From: Pandoraea pulmonicola
GTDB lineage: Bacteria; Pseudomonadota; Gammaproteobacteria; Burkholderiales; Burkholderiaceae
Assembly: GCF_000815105.2 (NCBI RefSeq)
Contig: NZ_CP010310.2
Location: 5,332,001 to 5,396,000, forward strand
Length of the DNA stretch: 64,000 bases
Direction: 5' to 3'
The translations under genes and the position numbers were made by a program. This document shows, piece by piece, positions 26,505 to 35,834 of this stretch. Each line of letters opens with the position of its first letter. Within the stretch, counting starts at the first letter, position 1. The notes under the pieces are model-generated. The model had not been told where the DNA came from and did no database searches. It was given only the letters and a program-made list of their open reading frames with translations.

Positions 26505-28148
26505 TCACGCGTTCAGGCGCGCGTGCAGCTGCTCGATCTGATACCAGGCCGACTCGATGGCGCCGGCCTGCCAGCCATTCAGGTGACTCATGTGCTCGCC
26601 GGCGAGGAGCGTGCGGCCCTCGCCCTTGAGCAGACGCGGATACGCGGTACGGCGGCCGGCTTCGCTCCAGTCCGCCCAGCCGCCGAGGTTGTACTTCACG
26701 CGATGCCACGCCACCGAGAACGACGACTCCGCCGAATCGCGGTACTGCCCCGGGAACACCTTTTCGCCGGCCGCCAGGCCGAAGTCGGTCCGATCCTTGA
26801 GCGACATCGCACTCACCTGCGCGGCCATCGCACCGAAGTTGTAGTAGGACAGCAGCGTGCCCTTCTTGCCCTGCCAGTTCGTGGAGGGCAGCGAGATCAG
26901 CGTGGCGCCCTTGATATCGGTCTGGATGTGACCGCCGTAGATGAAGTGGTCCTCTTCCCAGAAACGTCGCTTCATCTGCACGCCCAGCTTGCCGACCGGC
27001 TCGTAAGCAACCTGCATGGCGTCCTTGAAGCCATCGGAGAAGTCGGTGTCGATCTGCTTGAGCACCGACAGCGGAATCGTGCACAGACAGAAGTCGCCCT
27101 TGACGGTGCGCCCCGCGCCGGTGCGCGTATCCTTGCACTGCAGCACCACACCGCCGTCGGTGTTGCGCAGGCTCACGACTTCGGTGTTGTAGCGGATCAT
27201 CTTCCTCGTGCGGCTCTCGAAGGCCTTTGCGATGTGGTCCATGCCGCCCACGGCCTGAAGCATCGTTTTCTGTTGCTCGATGTCGTTGGCCGAGCGATAG
27301 ATGTTGCCCAGCTTCGACTTGAGCAGATCGCCGAACTGCAGCGGATCGGTGAGCACGCCGGCCTGCACGCCCGGGTAGGTCTTGTAGCCGCGCGCCGAGG
27401 TGCCCTTGTAGTCGAGATCCTTCTTGTTCAGGTAGCCCTCGTGCACGAGATAGTCGAGCAGCAGCGTCTTGTCGGCTTCGCTCAGTTGATCGTTGAGCTT
27501 GCCCGCGCGCAGTGTCTTGGCGAACAGCTCGTCGGTATAGCCGCGCATGTCGGCCTTGATCTCGAACTGGCGCAGGCGCTTGCCCGCGAGCGGGCCGTCG
27601 ATGTTCTCCTTGTAGACGTAGGCGGCGTCGTTGTCGTTGTTGAAGAGCTCGAGCGGCACACCGAACTCGCGCGTGTAATGCAGCGTGGATTGCTGGCAGA
27701 ACGGAATGCGCCACGGGCCGTGGTTGATGTATTGACCGTCGTCGAAGTTGCAGACCTGACGCTCGCCGCCCAGCTCCGTCAATTCGAAGCCGCGCCGTGC
27801 AGTCTGACAACGGCCGCCGGCGAAGCCGCGCGCTTCGATGATCTCGCACTGGTAGCCGAGCTTCGACAGTTCGTAAGCTGCCGTCATGCCCGCCAAACCG
27901 GCGCCGAGAATGACCACGCGCTTGCCGCGGCCGCTGCCCGACAGACGCGGGGGCGACGTGCGCACCGAAGCCAGGTCAACGCCCCATGCCTTCATCGTGG
28001 CCAGCATGAGACCGCTGCCGCCGATGGCCAGCGTGCGCATCAGGAAGTCCCGACGCCGCAGTCCGCCGCCCCCGCCTCCTGCTTCCGCCCCTGCGATCGA
28101 ACCCATCGAACCGAACGTCTTACCCGTGGTGTGCTGCGCGTCTGACAT
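26505..28148 (-). CDS. Tat-exported flavin amine oxidase / dehydrogenase
   Basis: 547 residues. A twin-arginine signal is visible (LRRRDFLMRTLAIGGSG). The FAD-binding GxGxxG is VVILGAGLAGMTAAYELSK, with the acidic strand end EIIEARGFAGGR. The C-terminal amine-oxidase segment is LLAGEHMSHLNGWQAGAIES. Related enzymes oxidise amines or amino acids (monoamine oxidase, tryptophan 2-monooxygenase). ATG 28148 has GAGGAG upstream. With the downstream cytochrome c and RidA it forms a periplasmic amine-oxidising module. Confidence 0.87.
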   Translation of the reverse strand: MSDAQHTTGKTFGSMGSIAGAEAGGGGGGLRRRDFLMRTLAIGGSGLMLATMKAWGVDLASVRTSPPRLSGSGRGKRVVILGAGLAGMTAAYELSKLGYQCEIIEARGFAGGRCQTARRGFELTELGGERQVCNFDDGQYINHGPWRIPFCQQSTLHYTREFGVPLELFNNDNDAAYVYKENIDGPLAGKRLRQFEIKADMRGYTDELFAKTLRAGKLNDQLSEADKTLLLDYLVHEGYLNKKDLDYKGTSARGYKTYPGVQAGVLTDPLQFGDLLKSKLGNIYRSANDIEQQKTMLQAVGGMDHIAKAFESRTRKMIRYNTEVVSLRNTDGGVVLQCKDTRTGAGRTVKGDFCLCTIPLSVLKQIDTDFSDGFKDAMQVAYEPVGKLGVQMKRRFWEEDHFIYGGHIQTDIKGATLISLPSTNWQGKKGTLLSYYNFGAMAAQVSAMSLKDRTDFGLAAGEKVFPGQYRDSAESSFSVAWHRVKYNLGGWADWSEAGRRTAYPRLLKGEGRTLLAGEHMSHLNGWQAGAIESAWYQIEQLHARLNA

Positions 28149-28701
28149 GACTCTCCTCACTCGTGGATGATGCAACCTGTCGCAAATGCCAACGCCGTGC
28201 GCGCGATGTGCGAGGGCGCGCCACGGCCTTGCGGACGAGCGCAACCGTCTAGCGCACGCAGCGCTTCGGCGAACGAATACGGGGGAATGTGAGAAGGCTC
28301 AGGGCGAGTGGCCAGAGGACCGCATGATGTCTCCTTAAGCGCGAATTCCGGAGCGAGCTCGACGGTCTTGCGCCGTCGTAACGCCGGGTTCTTGTCTTCT
28401 CGTGAAACGTCACCCACCGAGCCGGCCGACCGCTGCTCCGGGGGGACGTGCGACCGGTCGAATGCGAAACACGCCGGCACTGCACTGCGGAGCCAATCCT
28501 GCTCAGGGGAATCGGGTATGCTTGCTCGCCTGCTGTGCTAGGTTTGCCCGCCACCATAACGACCATACTATATGCGTGTTATGGCTTCGGATATTAGCGT
28601 TACTACTTAGCGCTCGTATGCTTGGGGGTTGGTGCGATCAGCATCAGTGGCAGCGCCGCGGCGAGCGCGGCGCGCGAGGAATGGCGCAGCGACTCAGGAA
28701 C
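28149..28701. other. Long leader of the amine oxidase operon
   Basis: About 550 bp between two minus-strand genes. It contains operator site E (28564-28574). On the minus strand a strong AAGGAG site precedes an ATG at 28325 that opens only 8 codons. An unrelated open frame ends just 8 bp before the oxidase start at 28157. No recognisable protein is encoded; it could be a degraded gene or a leader. Confidence 0.35.
28564..28574. promoter_or_regulatory. GntR-type operator, site E
   Basis: CATACTATATG followed by CGTGTTATG; one mismatch from the CATACTGTATG core and the same right-hand flank as site D. It is 416 bp upstream of the amine oxidase start. Confidence 0.6.
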
Positions 28702-29538
28702 TCAGGTCGCGCCGGCGTTCGCCAGTTCCCGGAAGTTCATCCAGTGCGAACTCACGAGCCAGCCCGCATCGACCGGCAGGCTCACGCCGGTAATCGCACT
28801 CGATTCGTCGCACATCAGAAAGCTCACCGCCGCGGCGATTTCATCGGTGCCGACGAGACGCCCCAGCGCCGAGTGCGCCTCGATGGCGGCCGCGCTGCGC
28901 TTGCCCGTGGCGAGCTTGTCTTCGAAGATCGGCGTGAGCGTGAAGCCGGGCGCGACGGCATTGACGCGAATGCCCGACGCTCCGAGCTCGCCCGCCGCGA
29001 GTTGGGTGAGCGCGCCCAATGCCACCTTCGCCGGGGAATAGGCGTGCAGCGGCAAAGGGCGCAACTCGTTGATCGAGGTGATGTTGACGACGGCTCCCGC
29101 ACCGGCCCGCGTCATGAGCGGTGCGAAGGCGCGCAGGCAATGCTGCGCGCCGAAGTAATTGACCTCCCACACGCGGCGCTGCATGTCGTCGTCCATGGCA
29201 AGCATGGGCGTCACGTCCTGCAACACGCCTGCCACGTTCACCAGACCGGCGACACCGCCGCGCGCTTGCAGCGACGCAGCGAGTGCGTCCACAGCAGCGT
29301 GATCGGTCACGTCCAGCGCCGCCAGATGCATCCTCGCGTTCTCGGCGCGCTCGCCGAAAACATCGCGCAGACGCGTCAGGTCCAGGTCCGTCGCCACCAC
29401 ATGCCAGCCGTCATCGAACAAGCGATTGGCCACGGCCAGCCCGATACCACCGCTCGCTCCCGTCACGACAACGGCATGTCGTGCGTCACGCAATGCGTTC
29501 AGCGAAATGCGCCTGGGGCGAGCAGGGGAAGTGTTCAT
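28702..29538 (-). CDS. Short-chain dehydrogenase/reductase (SDR)
   Basis: 278 residues. Classical SDR features are TGASGGIG (cofactor loop), NVAG, the catalytic Ser in NITSINE and the YSPAK motif (Tyr and Lys). DLD after the second strand suggests NAD preference. A 17-bp operator (29578-29594) lies 40 bp upstream and matches one beside the TetR gene, so TetR probably represses it. Substrate unknown; its neighbours suggest an oxidised hydroxy compound. Confidence 0.9.
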   Translation of the reverse strand: MNTSPARPRRISLNALRDARHAVVVTGASGGIGLAVANRLFDDGWHVVATDLDLTRLRDVFGERAENARMHLAALDVTDHAAVDALAASLQARGGVAGLVNVAGVLQDVTPMLAMDDDMQRRVWEVNYFGAQHCLRAFAPLMTRAGAGAVVNITSINELRPLPLHAYSPAKVALGALTQLAAGELGASGIRVNAVAPGFTLTPIFEDKLATGKRSAAAIEAHSALGRLVGTDEIAAAVSFLMCDESSAITGVSLPVDAGWLVSSHWMNFRELANAGAT

Positions 29539-29577
29539 ACACAGCGTCTCCGTCAGGTTGCGGCATCATTTTATTTT

Positions 29578-29594
29578 CTAAACCTTCCGTTTAG
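29578..29594. promoter_or_regulatory. TetR-type operator upstream of the SDR gene
   Basis: CTAAAC-CTTCC-GTTTAG, a 6-5-6 inverted repeat. The same layout occurs at 30339-30355. Confidence 0.72.
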
Positions 29595-29619
29595 TTTATC
29601 CGCAAGCGCATCGGAGACG

Positions 29620-30318
29620 TCAAGCTTTTTTTGTCGGCGCCCGGGCACGCGTCGGTTTACCGCCACCCGCCCTGGACCCACGGGCGGTCTTCTTCGCCAG
29701 CGTGGGCACGGTGCCGTTCGGTCCGATCAGGCCTTGCATGACGAGGTCGACGTGCTCGCGCACGAAGGCGCGCGTGAGCGGTTTGTGCCCGACGAGCAGG
29801 CGGTAGTAGAGCGGTGCGTAGAGGATGTCGAGGACAACGTCGGGATCGCCTGGCTTGATCAGACCGCGCGCGATGGCGTCGCGCACGATCTCCACGCCCT
29901 GCTCGCGACGCGCCGAGACGTAGCCGTCGCGAAACGCCTGTGCGATCTCCGGATCGGACTGGCCTTCGGCGATCAGGGCGCTGATCATCGCGCCCATCGG
30001 CCCGCAGAATTCTTCCGCCATCTTGAGCAGTCGCGAGAAGATACTGTCGAGCTGCAACTCCTCCGGATACGGCAGCGCCTGCCCGGCCTCGCGCAGGAAC
30101 GCCGTCATGATGACGGACGCGCGATTGGGCCACCACTTGTAGATGGTCGCCTTGCTCACGCCGGCGGCAGTGGCGATGGCCTCCATGGTCGTGGCGTGCA
30201 ACCCCTGTTCGAGCAGCAGACGGTAAGCGGCGTCGAGCACGGCGCGCTCCGCTTCGACGCTGCGCTTGCGACCGCGCCGGCCTGGCGGGGGAGATTCGGG
30301 ATTCGACTGACTTGACAT
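29620..30318 (-). CDS. TetR-family repressor
   Basis: 232 residues. The N-terminal HTH contains ATTMEAIATAAGVSKATIYK followed by WWPNRASV, the typical TetR DNA-binding signature. The C-terminal ligand domain is helical, and the tail is rich in K, R and A. It sits between an SDR and a class II aldolase gene, and matching operators flank it on both sides, which fits autoregulation plus control of both neighbours. Confidence 0.92.
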   Translation of the reverse strand: MSSQSNPESPPPGRRGRKRSVEAERAVLDAAYRLLLEQGLHATTMEAIATAAGVSKATIYKWWPNRASVIMTAFLREAGQALPYPEELQLDSIFSRLLKMAEEFCGPMGAMISALIAEGQSDPEIAQAFRDGYVSARREQGVEIVRDAIARGLIKPGDPDVVLDILYAPLYYRLLVGHKPLTRAFVREHVDLVMQGLIGPNGTVPTLAKKTARGSRAGGGKPTRARAPTKKA

Positions 30319-30338
30319 TCGTGGCGCCCAGACAAATA

Positions 30339-30355
30339 CTAAACTAAACGTTTAG
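30339..30355. promoter_or_regulatory. TetR-type operator between tetR and the aldolase gene
   Basis: CTAAAC-TAAAC-GTTTAG, overlapping a perfect 16-bp palindrome AACTAAACGTTTAGTT at 30342-30357. It is 21 bp upstream of tetR and 88 bp upstream of the divergent aldolase gene. Confidence 0.8.
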
Positions 30356-30442
30356 TTCATAAATAACGTTACCGCCTTGCCGGACAGGATGCAAATATCC
30401 GGTGGCCTTGCCGGCAAGCGGTGCGTTGGCTCGGAGAACGGA

Positions 30443-31240
30443 ATGCTGAAGTCTGACACAGTTTTTTCCTCCTTTGATCTGCCGGCGGCGGAGGTCATCG
30501 AGGACACCGGCGTCACACCGGCCGAACGGCGCGTGCGCGAGGACCTCGCCGCCGCGTATCGTCTGTGCGCGCGCAACGGCTGGGACGATCTCATCTACAC
30601 GCACCTGTCGGCGCGCGTGCCCGGGCCGTCGCATCACTTTCTCGTCAACCCGCTCGGGCTGTCGTTCGACGAGATCACGGCGTCGAATCTGGTGAAGATC
30701 GATCTGGACGGACGCGTCGTGGGGCATTCGCCGTATCGCCCGAACGCGGCGGGCTTCGTCATTCACGGCTGCATTCATGCGGCGCGCGAGGACGCCACCT
30801 GTGTAATGCATCTGCATACCGAAGCCGGCATGGCGCTGTCCACGCTGGAGGAAGGGCTGCTGCCGATCACGCAGCACGCCATGCGCTTCGTGGGACGGCT
30901 CGGTTATCACGACTACGAGGGCATTGCGCTGACCATCGACGAACGCGACCGGTTGCTCGCCGACCTCGGCGACAACGCGGCGCTGATCCTGCGCAACCAC
31001 GGCACCCTGACCGTCGGACGCTCGGTCGGTCACGCGTTCGTTGAAATGTTCTATCTCGAAAAAGCGGCGCGCGCTCAGTTGCTCGCGCAAAGCACGGGCG
31101 CCGCGCTGCGCACGCCGCCGCGCGAAATCGCCGAGTTGACCGCGCATCAGTGGGTGACCGACCTGCGCGGCTCGGGCGACCGGGAATGGCCGTCGCTGCT
31201 GCGTCAGTTGGAGCGCGACGGTCACGATTACAAGCAGTGA
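30443..31240 (+). CDS. Class II aldolase/adducin-family protein
   Basis: 265 residues. Zinc-binding histidines are in CVMHLHTEAG and in LRNHGTLTVG, and THLSARVPG is the family N-terminal motif. Relatives include fuculose-phosphate aldolase, and decarboxylases or aldolases acting on small hydroxy-oxo acids. ATG 30443 has GGAG upstream. It is divergent from tetR and probably co-regulated with it. An MFS transporter and an acyl-CoA ligase remnant follow. Confidence 0.88.
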   Translation: MLKSDTVFSSFDLPAAEVIEDTGVTPAERRVREDLAAAYRLCARNGWDDLIYTHLSARVPGPSHHFLVNPLGLSFDEITASNLVKIDLDGRVVGHSPYRPNAAGFVIHGCIHAAREDATCVMHLHTEAGMALSTLEEGLLPITQHAMRFVGRLGYHDYEGIALTIDERDRLLADLGDNAALILRNHGTLTVGRSVGHAFVEMFYLEKAARAQLLAQSTGAALRTPPREIAELTAHQWVTDLRGSGDREWPSLLRQLERDGHDYKQ

Positions 31241-31441
31241 CCGGACCATCGCCGACGGGGTCGATGGAAGATCGATCGGCAGCCGGGCCGTAGCGACGCG
31301 CAGCCGCGCGGGAAAGCAGTGGGTCGTAATACAGCTGTGCAGTTTGTGCAGTTGCGAATTTGCGAAGTTGCATCAGGTAGTTCGTATCATGCAGCAGGTA
31401 GTCGTCAGCATCCAGAATCAGAACCATGACGGAGACACCCC

Positions 31442-32839
31442 TTGAACCCGACCATCGCATCACAGGCGAGCCAGCCGGTGGCCGGCGGCGATAACGCCGC
31501 CGCCCTCGACTCGCGCATTGCGCAGGAGACCATCGGCCAGCTGTTTCGCCGCATCCTGCCCTTCCTTATCCTCTGCTACATCGTGGCGTTCCTCGATCGC
31601 GTGAACGTCGGTTTCGCGGCCCTGCACATGAACGGCGACCTCGGCTTCACGGCCACCGTCTACGGCTTCGGCGCGGGGATCTTCTCCATCGGCTACTTCG
31701 TGTTCGAGGTGCCCAGCAACCTGATTCTCCATCGCGTGGGTGCACGCGTCTGGATTGCACGAATCATGGTGACGTGGGGCATCGTATCGGCCGGCTTTGC
31801 GTTCGTATCGGGCGAGACGTCGTTCTACGTCATGCGTTTCCTGCTGGGCGTGGCCGAAGCCGGGTTCTTCCCGGGCATCGTGCTGTACCTGAGCCTCTGG
31901 TTCCCCGGACGGGCGATGGCGCGTGCGACCGCGATCTTCATTCTCGGCCTGCCGCTGGCGGTGCTCATCGGCGCGCCGCTCTCGACGGCGATCCTCACGT
32001 CGTTCCACGAATTCGCCGGGCTGCGCGGCTGGCAATGGATGTTCCTGCTCGAAGGCGGCCTCGCCGTGGTGGTCGGCGTGATCGCCTACTTCGTGCTGGG
32101 CAACTCGCCGGACAAGGCCGGTTGGCTCAGCGAGTCGCAGCGCGAATGGCTCGTACGCACGCTGGCGCAGGAGCGCGCCGCGAAGGAACGGACGCGCCAG
32201 TACGGCGTGATGGAGACGCTGCTCTCCGGCAAGGTGTTGCTGCTGGCGTTCGCGATCTTCTGCAACATCACGGCGCTGTTCGGCATCACGCTGTGGATGC
32301 CCCAGATCATCAAGGGCATCGGTGGCCTGGACAACACGCGGGCCGGGCTGCTCAGCGCGGTGCCGTACGTGTGCGCCGGCATCGCGATGGTCGTCAACGC
32401 AAGGCATTCGGACAGGACCGGCGAACGCCGGTGGCACATCCTGGTGCCCGCGGCCATCGGCGCCGTCGGACTGGTGATGGCGGGCAATGCCGCGTCGCCC
32501 TACGTCGGCATCCTCGGCCTGTGCATCGCCGCGGCCGGCATTCTCGCGTCGAACATCCTGTTCTGGCCGCTGACGCCCATGTTCCTCACGGGCGCCGCGG
32601 CGGCGGCCGGGATCGGTCTCGTGAACTCCGTCGGCAACCTGGGCGGCTTCGTCGGTCCCTATCTGACCGGCTGGGCCAAGGACACCTTCGAGGGCTACGG
32701 CGCGAGCATGACCACGCTCGGCGTCATGGTGCTGGCCTACGGTCTGCTGCTCTTCGTGTTCCTGACCATGACCACGCGGCATGCGATCGGCGCCGGCACT
32801 GCCGCCACCACCGGGGCGGCACGGCCGGCGTCTCACTGA
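31442..32839 (+). CDS. MFS transporter of the anion:cation symporter (ACS) type
   Basis: 465 residues with 12 predicted helices. CYIVAFLDRVNVGFAALHMN and VLYLSLWFPGRAMARATA are characteristic of the ACS branch (phthalate, tartrate, glucarate and 4-hydroxyphenylacetate carriers). The likely start is TTG at 31442 with GGAG about 8 bp upstream; no in-frame ATG exists before the first helix. It probably imports the organic acid handled by the neighbouring genes. Confidence 0.85.
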   Translation: MNPTIASQASQPVAGGDNAAALDSRIAQETIGQLFRRILPFLILCYIVAFLDRVNVGFAALHMNGDLGFTATVYGFGAGIFSIGYFVFEVPSNLILHRVGARVWIARIMVTWGIVSAGFAFVSGETSFYVMRFLLGVAEAGFFPGIVLYLSLWFPGRAMARATAIFILGLPLAVLIGAPLSTAILTSFHEFAGLRGWQWMFLLEGGLAVVVGVIAYFVLGNSPDKAGWLSESQREWLVRTLAQERAAKERTRQYGVMETLLSGKVLLLAFAIFCNITALFGITLWMPQIIKGIGGLDNTRAGLLSAVPYVCAGIAMVVNARHSDRTGERRWHILVPAAIGAVGLVMAGNAASPYVGILGLCIAAAGILASNILFWPLTPMFLTGAAAAAGIGLVNSVGNLGGFVGPYLTGWAKDTFEGYGASMTTLGVMVLAYGLLLFVFLTMTTRHAIGAGTAATTGAARPASH

Positions 32840-32974
32840 CGTCACAAGTTCGCCGCGCGGCCGAATCGTGCAGTCCGGCCGCGCCCACCTCCCCCACGCT
32901 TTCTCCACGCTTTCACCGGGTGTCGGGCGCCGTGCTGCGCGCGGCTTCGCGACATCGTGACACCGCTCTTCGCC

Positions 32975-34485
32975 ATGAACATTGCCAACACGCTCGCTCG
33001 CGCGGCCCAGCGCCATCCCACCCACATCGCCACCTATCTCGGGGCTTCGCCGCGGCATGACTACGCCACGCTTGCGCGCCGCTGCGCCGGCATCGCCCAA
33101 GGTCTGCGCGAAATGGGGCTTGCCGAGGGTGCGCGCGTGGCGCTGTGGATGCGCAACCGTCCCGACTACCTCGAATGGCTTTATGCCATCTGGTGGGCCG
33201 GCCTCGTCGCCGTGCCCATCAACGCGAAGCTGCATCCGCGCGAGGCGGCATTCATCGTTGACGACTCGCAGGCCGCACTGGTGCTGGCCGAAGCCGACGA
33301 TCTCGACGCGCTGGGCGCATTCGTGCCCGATGAAGTGAAGCGCATCACGCCGGACGACGCACCGATTGCCGCCTGGGAGGCGGCGCCGGCGGACGCGCTC
33401 CGTTCGCGCGACAACGACGATCTGGCGTGGATTTTCTACACGTCGGGCACGACGGGACGCCCCAAAGGCGTGATGCTGTCGCATCGCAACCTGTGGTCGA
33501 TGGCGGCGTGCTATCTGACCGACGTCGATCCGGTCGGGCGCGGCGATCGCACGCTCTACGCCGCACCGATGTCGCACGGCGCCGGTCTCTATAGCGTCGT
33601 CTTCATGATGCAGGCGGCCGCGCACGTGTTTCCCGTCTCCGGCGGGTTCGACGCCGAAGAGATGTTCGCGCTGGCGAACGCACTCGGAAACCTCTCGTGC
33701 TTTGCCGCGCCGACAATGGTGAACCGGCTGGTTCGGTACGTGCAGGCGTGCGGCGTATCGTCGGCGGGCTTCAAGACCATCGTGTACGGCGGCGGACCAT
33801 GTATGCCGCCGATATCGAACGCGCCCTGTCGGCGATGGGGCCGAAGTTCGTTCAGATCTACGGACAGGGCGAGTCGCCAATGACGATCACCGTGCTGCCG
33901 CGCGACGAGATCGCCGCGACGTCCCATCCGCGCTGGGCTCAGCGCCTCGCCTCGGTCGGGCACGCGCACGCCATGGTGGAGGTCAGTGTGGCGGACGACG
34001 CGGGTCGTCCGGTGCCGACGGGCACGCCCGGCGAGGTACTGGTGCGGGGCGACGTCGTGATGCAGGGCTACTGGCGCAATCCGGAGGCGACGGCGAAGAC
34101 CTTGCGCGACGGATGGCTGTGGACTGGCGACATCGGGATACTCGACGACGACGGCTTTCTCACCCTCAAGGACCGGTCGAAGGACGTCATCATCTCGGGC
34201 GGCACGAACATCTATCCACGCGAGGTGGAGGAAGTCCTGCTGCGCGCCGAGGGCGTATCGGAAGTGGCGGTGATCGGCGAGCCCGATCCGGAATGGGGTG
34301 AGGTCGTGGTGGCCTATGTCGTCTGCGCGCCCGGTGCGGCGTTCGACAGCACGGCGCTCGACGCCCATTGCCTTGCGCACATCGCCCGATTCAAACGGCC
34401 CAAGCGTTACGTGAGTGTGCAATCGCTTCCGAAAAATCATTACGGCAAGGTGCTGAAGACCGCGCTGCGCGAAACGAAGCGTTGA
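32975..34485 (+). pseudogene. AMP-forming acyl-CoA synthetase, frameshifted
   Basis: Two overlapping reading frames together give one complete acyl-CoA ligase of about 503 residues. The first frame has the ATP loop YTSGTTGRPKG and runs to TIVYGGGP. The second continues MYAADIERAL, QIYGQGE, WLWTGDIG, DRSKDVIISGG and KNHYGKVLKT. The break is at 33797-33798, where GGACCATG should read GGACCCATG, so one C is missing. Either the gene has just been lost or this is a sequencing error in a short C run. An in-frame GTG at 32957 is an alternative start. Confidence 0.85.
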
Positions 34486-34652
34486 GTGAAGACACACTTC
34501 GACCCACCCGCATGCGCCTTGCATGCCTCACATCGCCCCTGTCAAATTCGACAGGATGACGGCGCAATGGATTGACTGCGCACAATTAGTACTCCAGTAT
34601 TCCGCACACTCGCGCCCGTCGTCACGGGCGCGTCACGGTGGAATACAACTAT

Positions 34653-35834
34653 ATGAAAGCTGGCGGATTCCTTTTCCGTCTTGCCATCGTCTTGATGATG
34701 GCCGTCTCGGGGCACGCAGCGGCCCAGGTGACCGACAAGACAGTCACGTTTGCAGGTGCGGCCTATGGCGGGGACGCCGCCAGCATCGACAAGCGCTTCC
34801 CCTACTCGCGCGCCTACGAGGCCGGACTGAAGGCGTCCGGCGACTCGCCGTACAAGCGTCTGCTGGCGGCCGTCAATCAGAGCCCGCCACAACACTTCAA
34901 GCTCACCACCGGCCCGATCGACCAGCTCAAGGGACGCGATCAGGCGCTTGTCGTGTCGCTCGTCGTGAATTCGGAGACGGTGTCCGTCGAACGATTCGGT
35001 GCGATTCGCAAACTGTTCGTTCTGCTGCGCGGCCAGGTGCTGTTCTTCGATTTCAAGTCGATGACCGTGCTGCGCTCCTATCCGGTGAGCTTCGGCTATG
35101 TCGACAATCTCGATCACGAGCCGACACGCGCCGAAGTGCTGGCGCGCGTGCGCATGGTCTACGAGGGCGCCGGCGACAAACCGGGCCTGTACACGCGCTT
35201 CGCCTCGGCGGTGAGCGCGGCGCAGTTGCCGGACCAGGCACCGCGCTACCTGCAGGTCACGCACGTGGACGTCACGCCCGAGGCGGCCGCCGTACTGCCC
35301 GAGTACCTCAACGCAACGCCGGGGGCGGCACAGACGTGGGTCGCCGACATGGTCAGCGAAGCGATCTCCACGCGCGTCGGCGTGCCCGTCGTCCCGTACT
35401 CCAAGGGCTACGCGATCGGCAACGTGATGTCGATGCAGGTCATGGACGGCACGGTCTTCAATCTGAAGCTGCCCCAGCCCGATTACGAAATCGACGTTTC
35501 GCTCAAGAACTTCAAGAAGATCAAGTACAGCGAAAACGCGGTCGGCACCGCCTATATCTATGGCAGCTACGCGGACATCTCCATTCGCGAGCCGCTGACC
35601 AATGCGACCTACCTCAATACCTCGCTCAAGAACGGCGAGGTGAAGCCGGTGCCGGCGTCGCAGACGTGGGTGGACGACTTCCCCGCGTACTACGACTCGG
35701 TCAACGGTCTGTTCGTGAAGCTTTCCGAGTCCATTGCCGGAAAGGACACGTCATGGGTGAAGTCCGCTGCGTCGGCGTCGGACATCTCGTCACAACTCGA
35801 CAAGACGATGGGACTGATGAAGCTATGCAAGTGA
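34653..35834 (+). CDS. Exported protein of unknown function, first gene of a four-gene envelope operon
   Basis: 393 residues. A signal peptide (MKAGGFLFRLAIVLMMAVSG, cleavage after AAA) is followed by a region with no family I recognise. It is rich in beta strands, and its first mature residues are QVTDKTVTFAGAAYGGDAAS. The C-terminus has LDKTMGLMKLCK. A GTG at 34638 is an alternative start. The stop overlaps the next gene, so they are co-translated. Predicted periplasmic or outer-membrane associated. Confidence 0.7.
   Translation: MKAGGFLFRLAIVLMMAVSGHAAAQVTDKTVTFAGAAYGGDAASIDKRFPYSRAYEAGLKASGDSPYKRLLAAVNQSPPQHFKLTTGPIDQLKGRDQALVVSLVVNSETVSVERFGAIRKLFVLLRGQVLFFDFKSMTVLRSYPVSFGYVDNLDHEPTRAEVLARVRMVYEGAGDKPGLYTRFASAVSAAQLPDQAPRYLQVTHVDVTPEAAAVLPEYLNATPGAAQTWVADMVSEAISTRVGVPVVPYSKGYAIGNVMSMQVMDGTVFNLKLPQPDYEIDVSLKNFKKIKYSENAVGTAYIYGSYADISIREPLTNATYLNTSLKNGEVKPVPASQTWVDDFPAYYDSVNGLFVKLSESIAGKDTSWVKSAASASDISSQLDKTMGLMKLCK

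Noticed and set aside
28157..28480. Small protein gene ahead of the amine oxidase
   Set aside because: The frame that runs to 28157 has no start codon near the strong AAGGAG site; the ATG after that site opens only 8 codons. Possibly degraded, not supportable as a gene.
31460..33880. Long minus-strand open frame opposite the MFS transporter and acyl-CoA ligase
   Set aside because: Crosses two real genes and their gap, and is Arg/His/Glu-rich without motifs; shadow frame.
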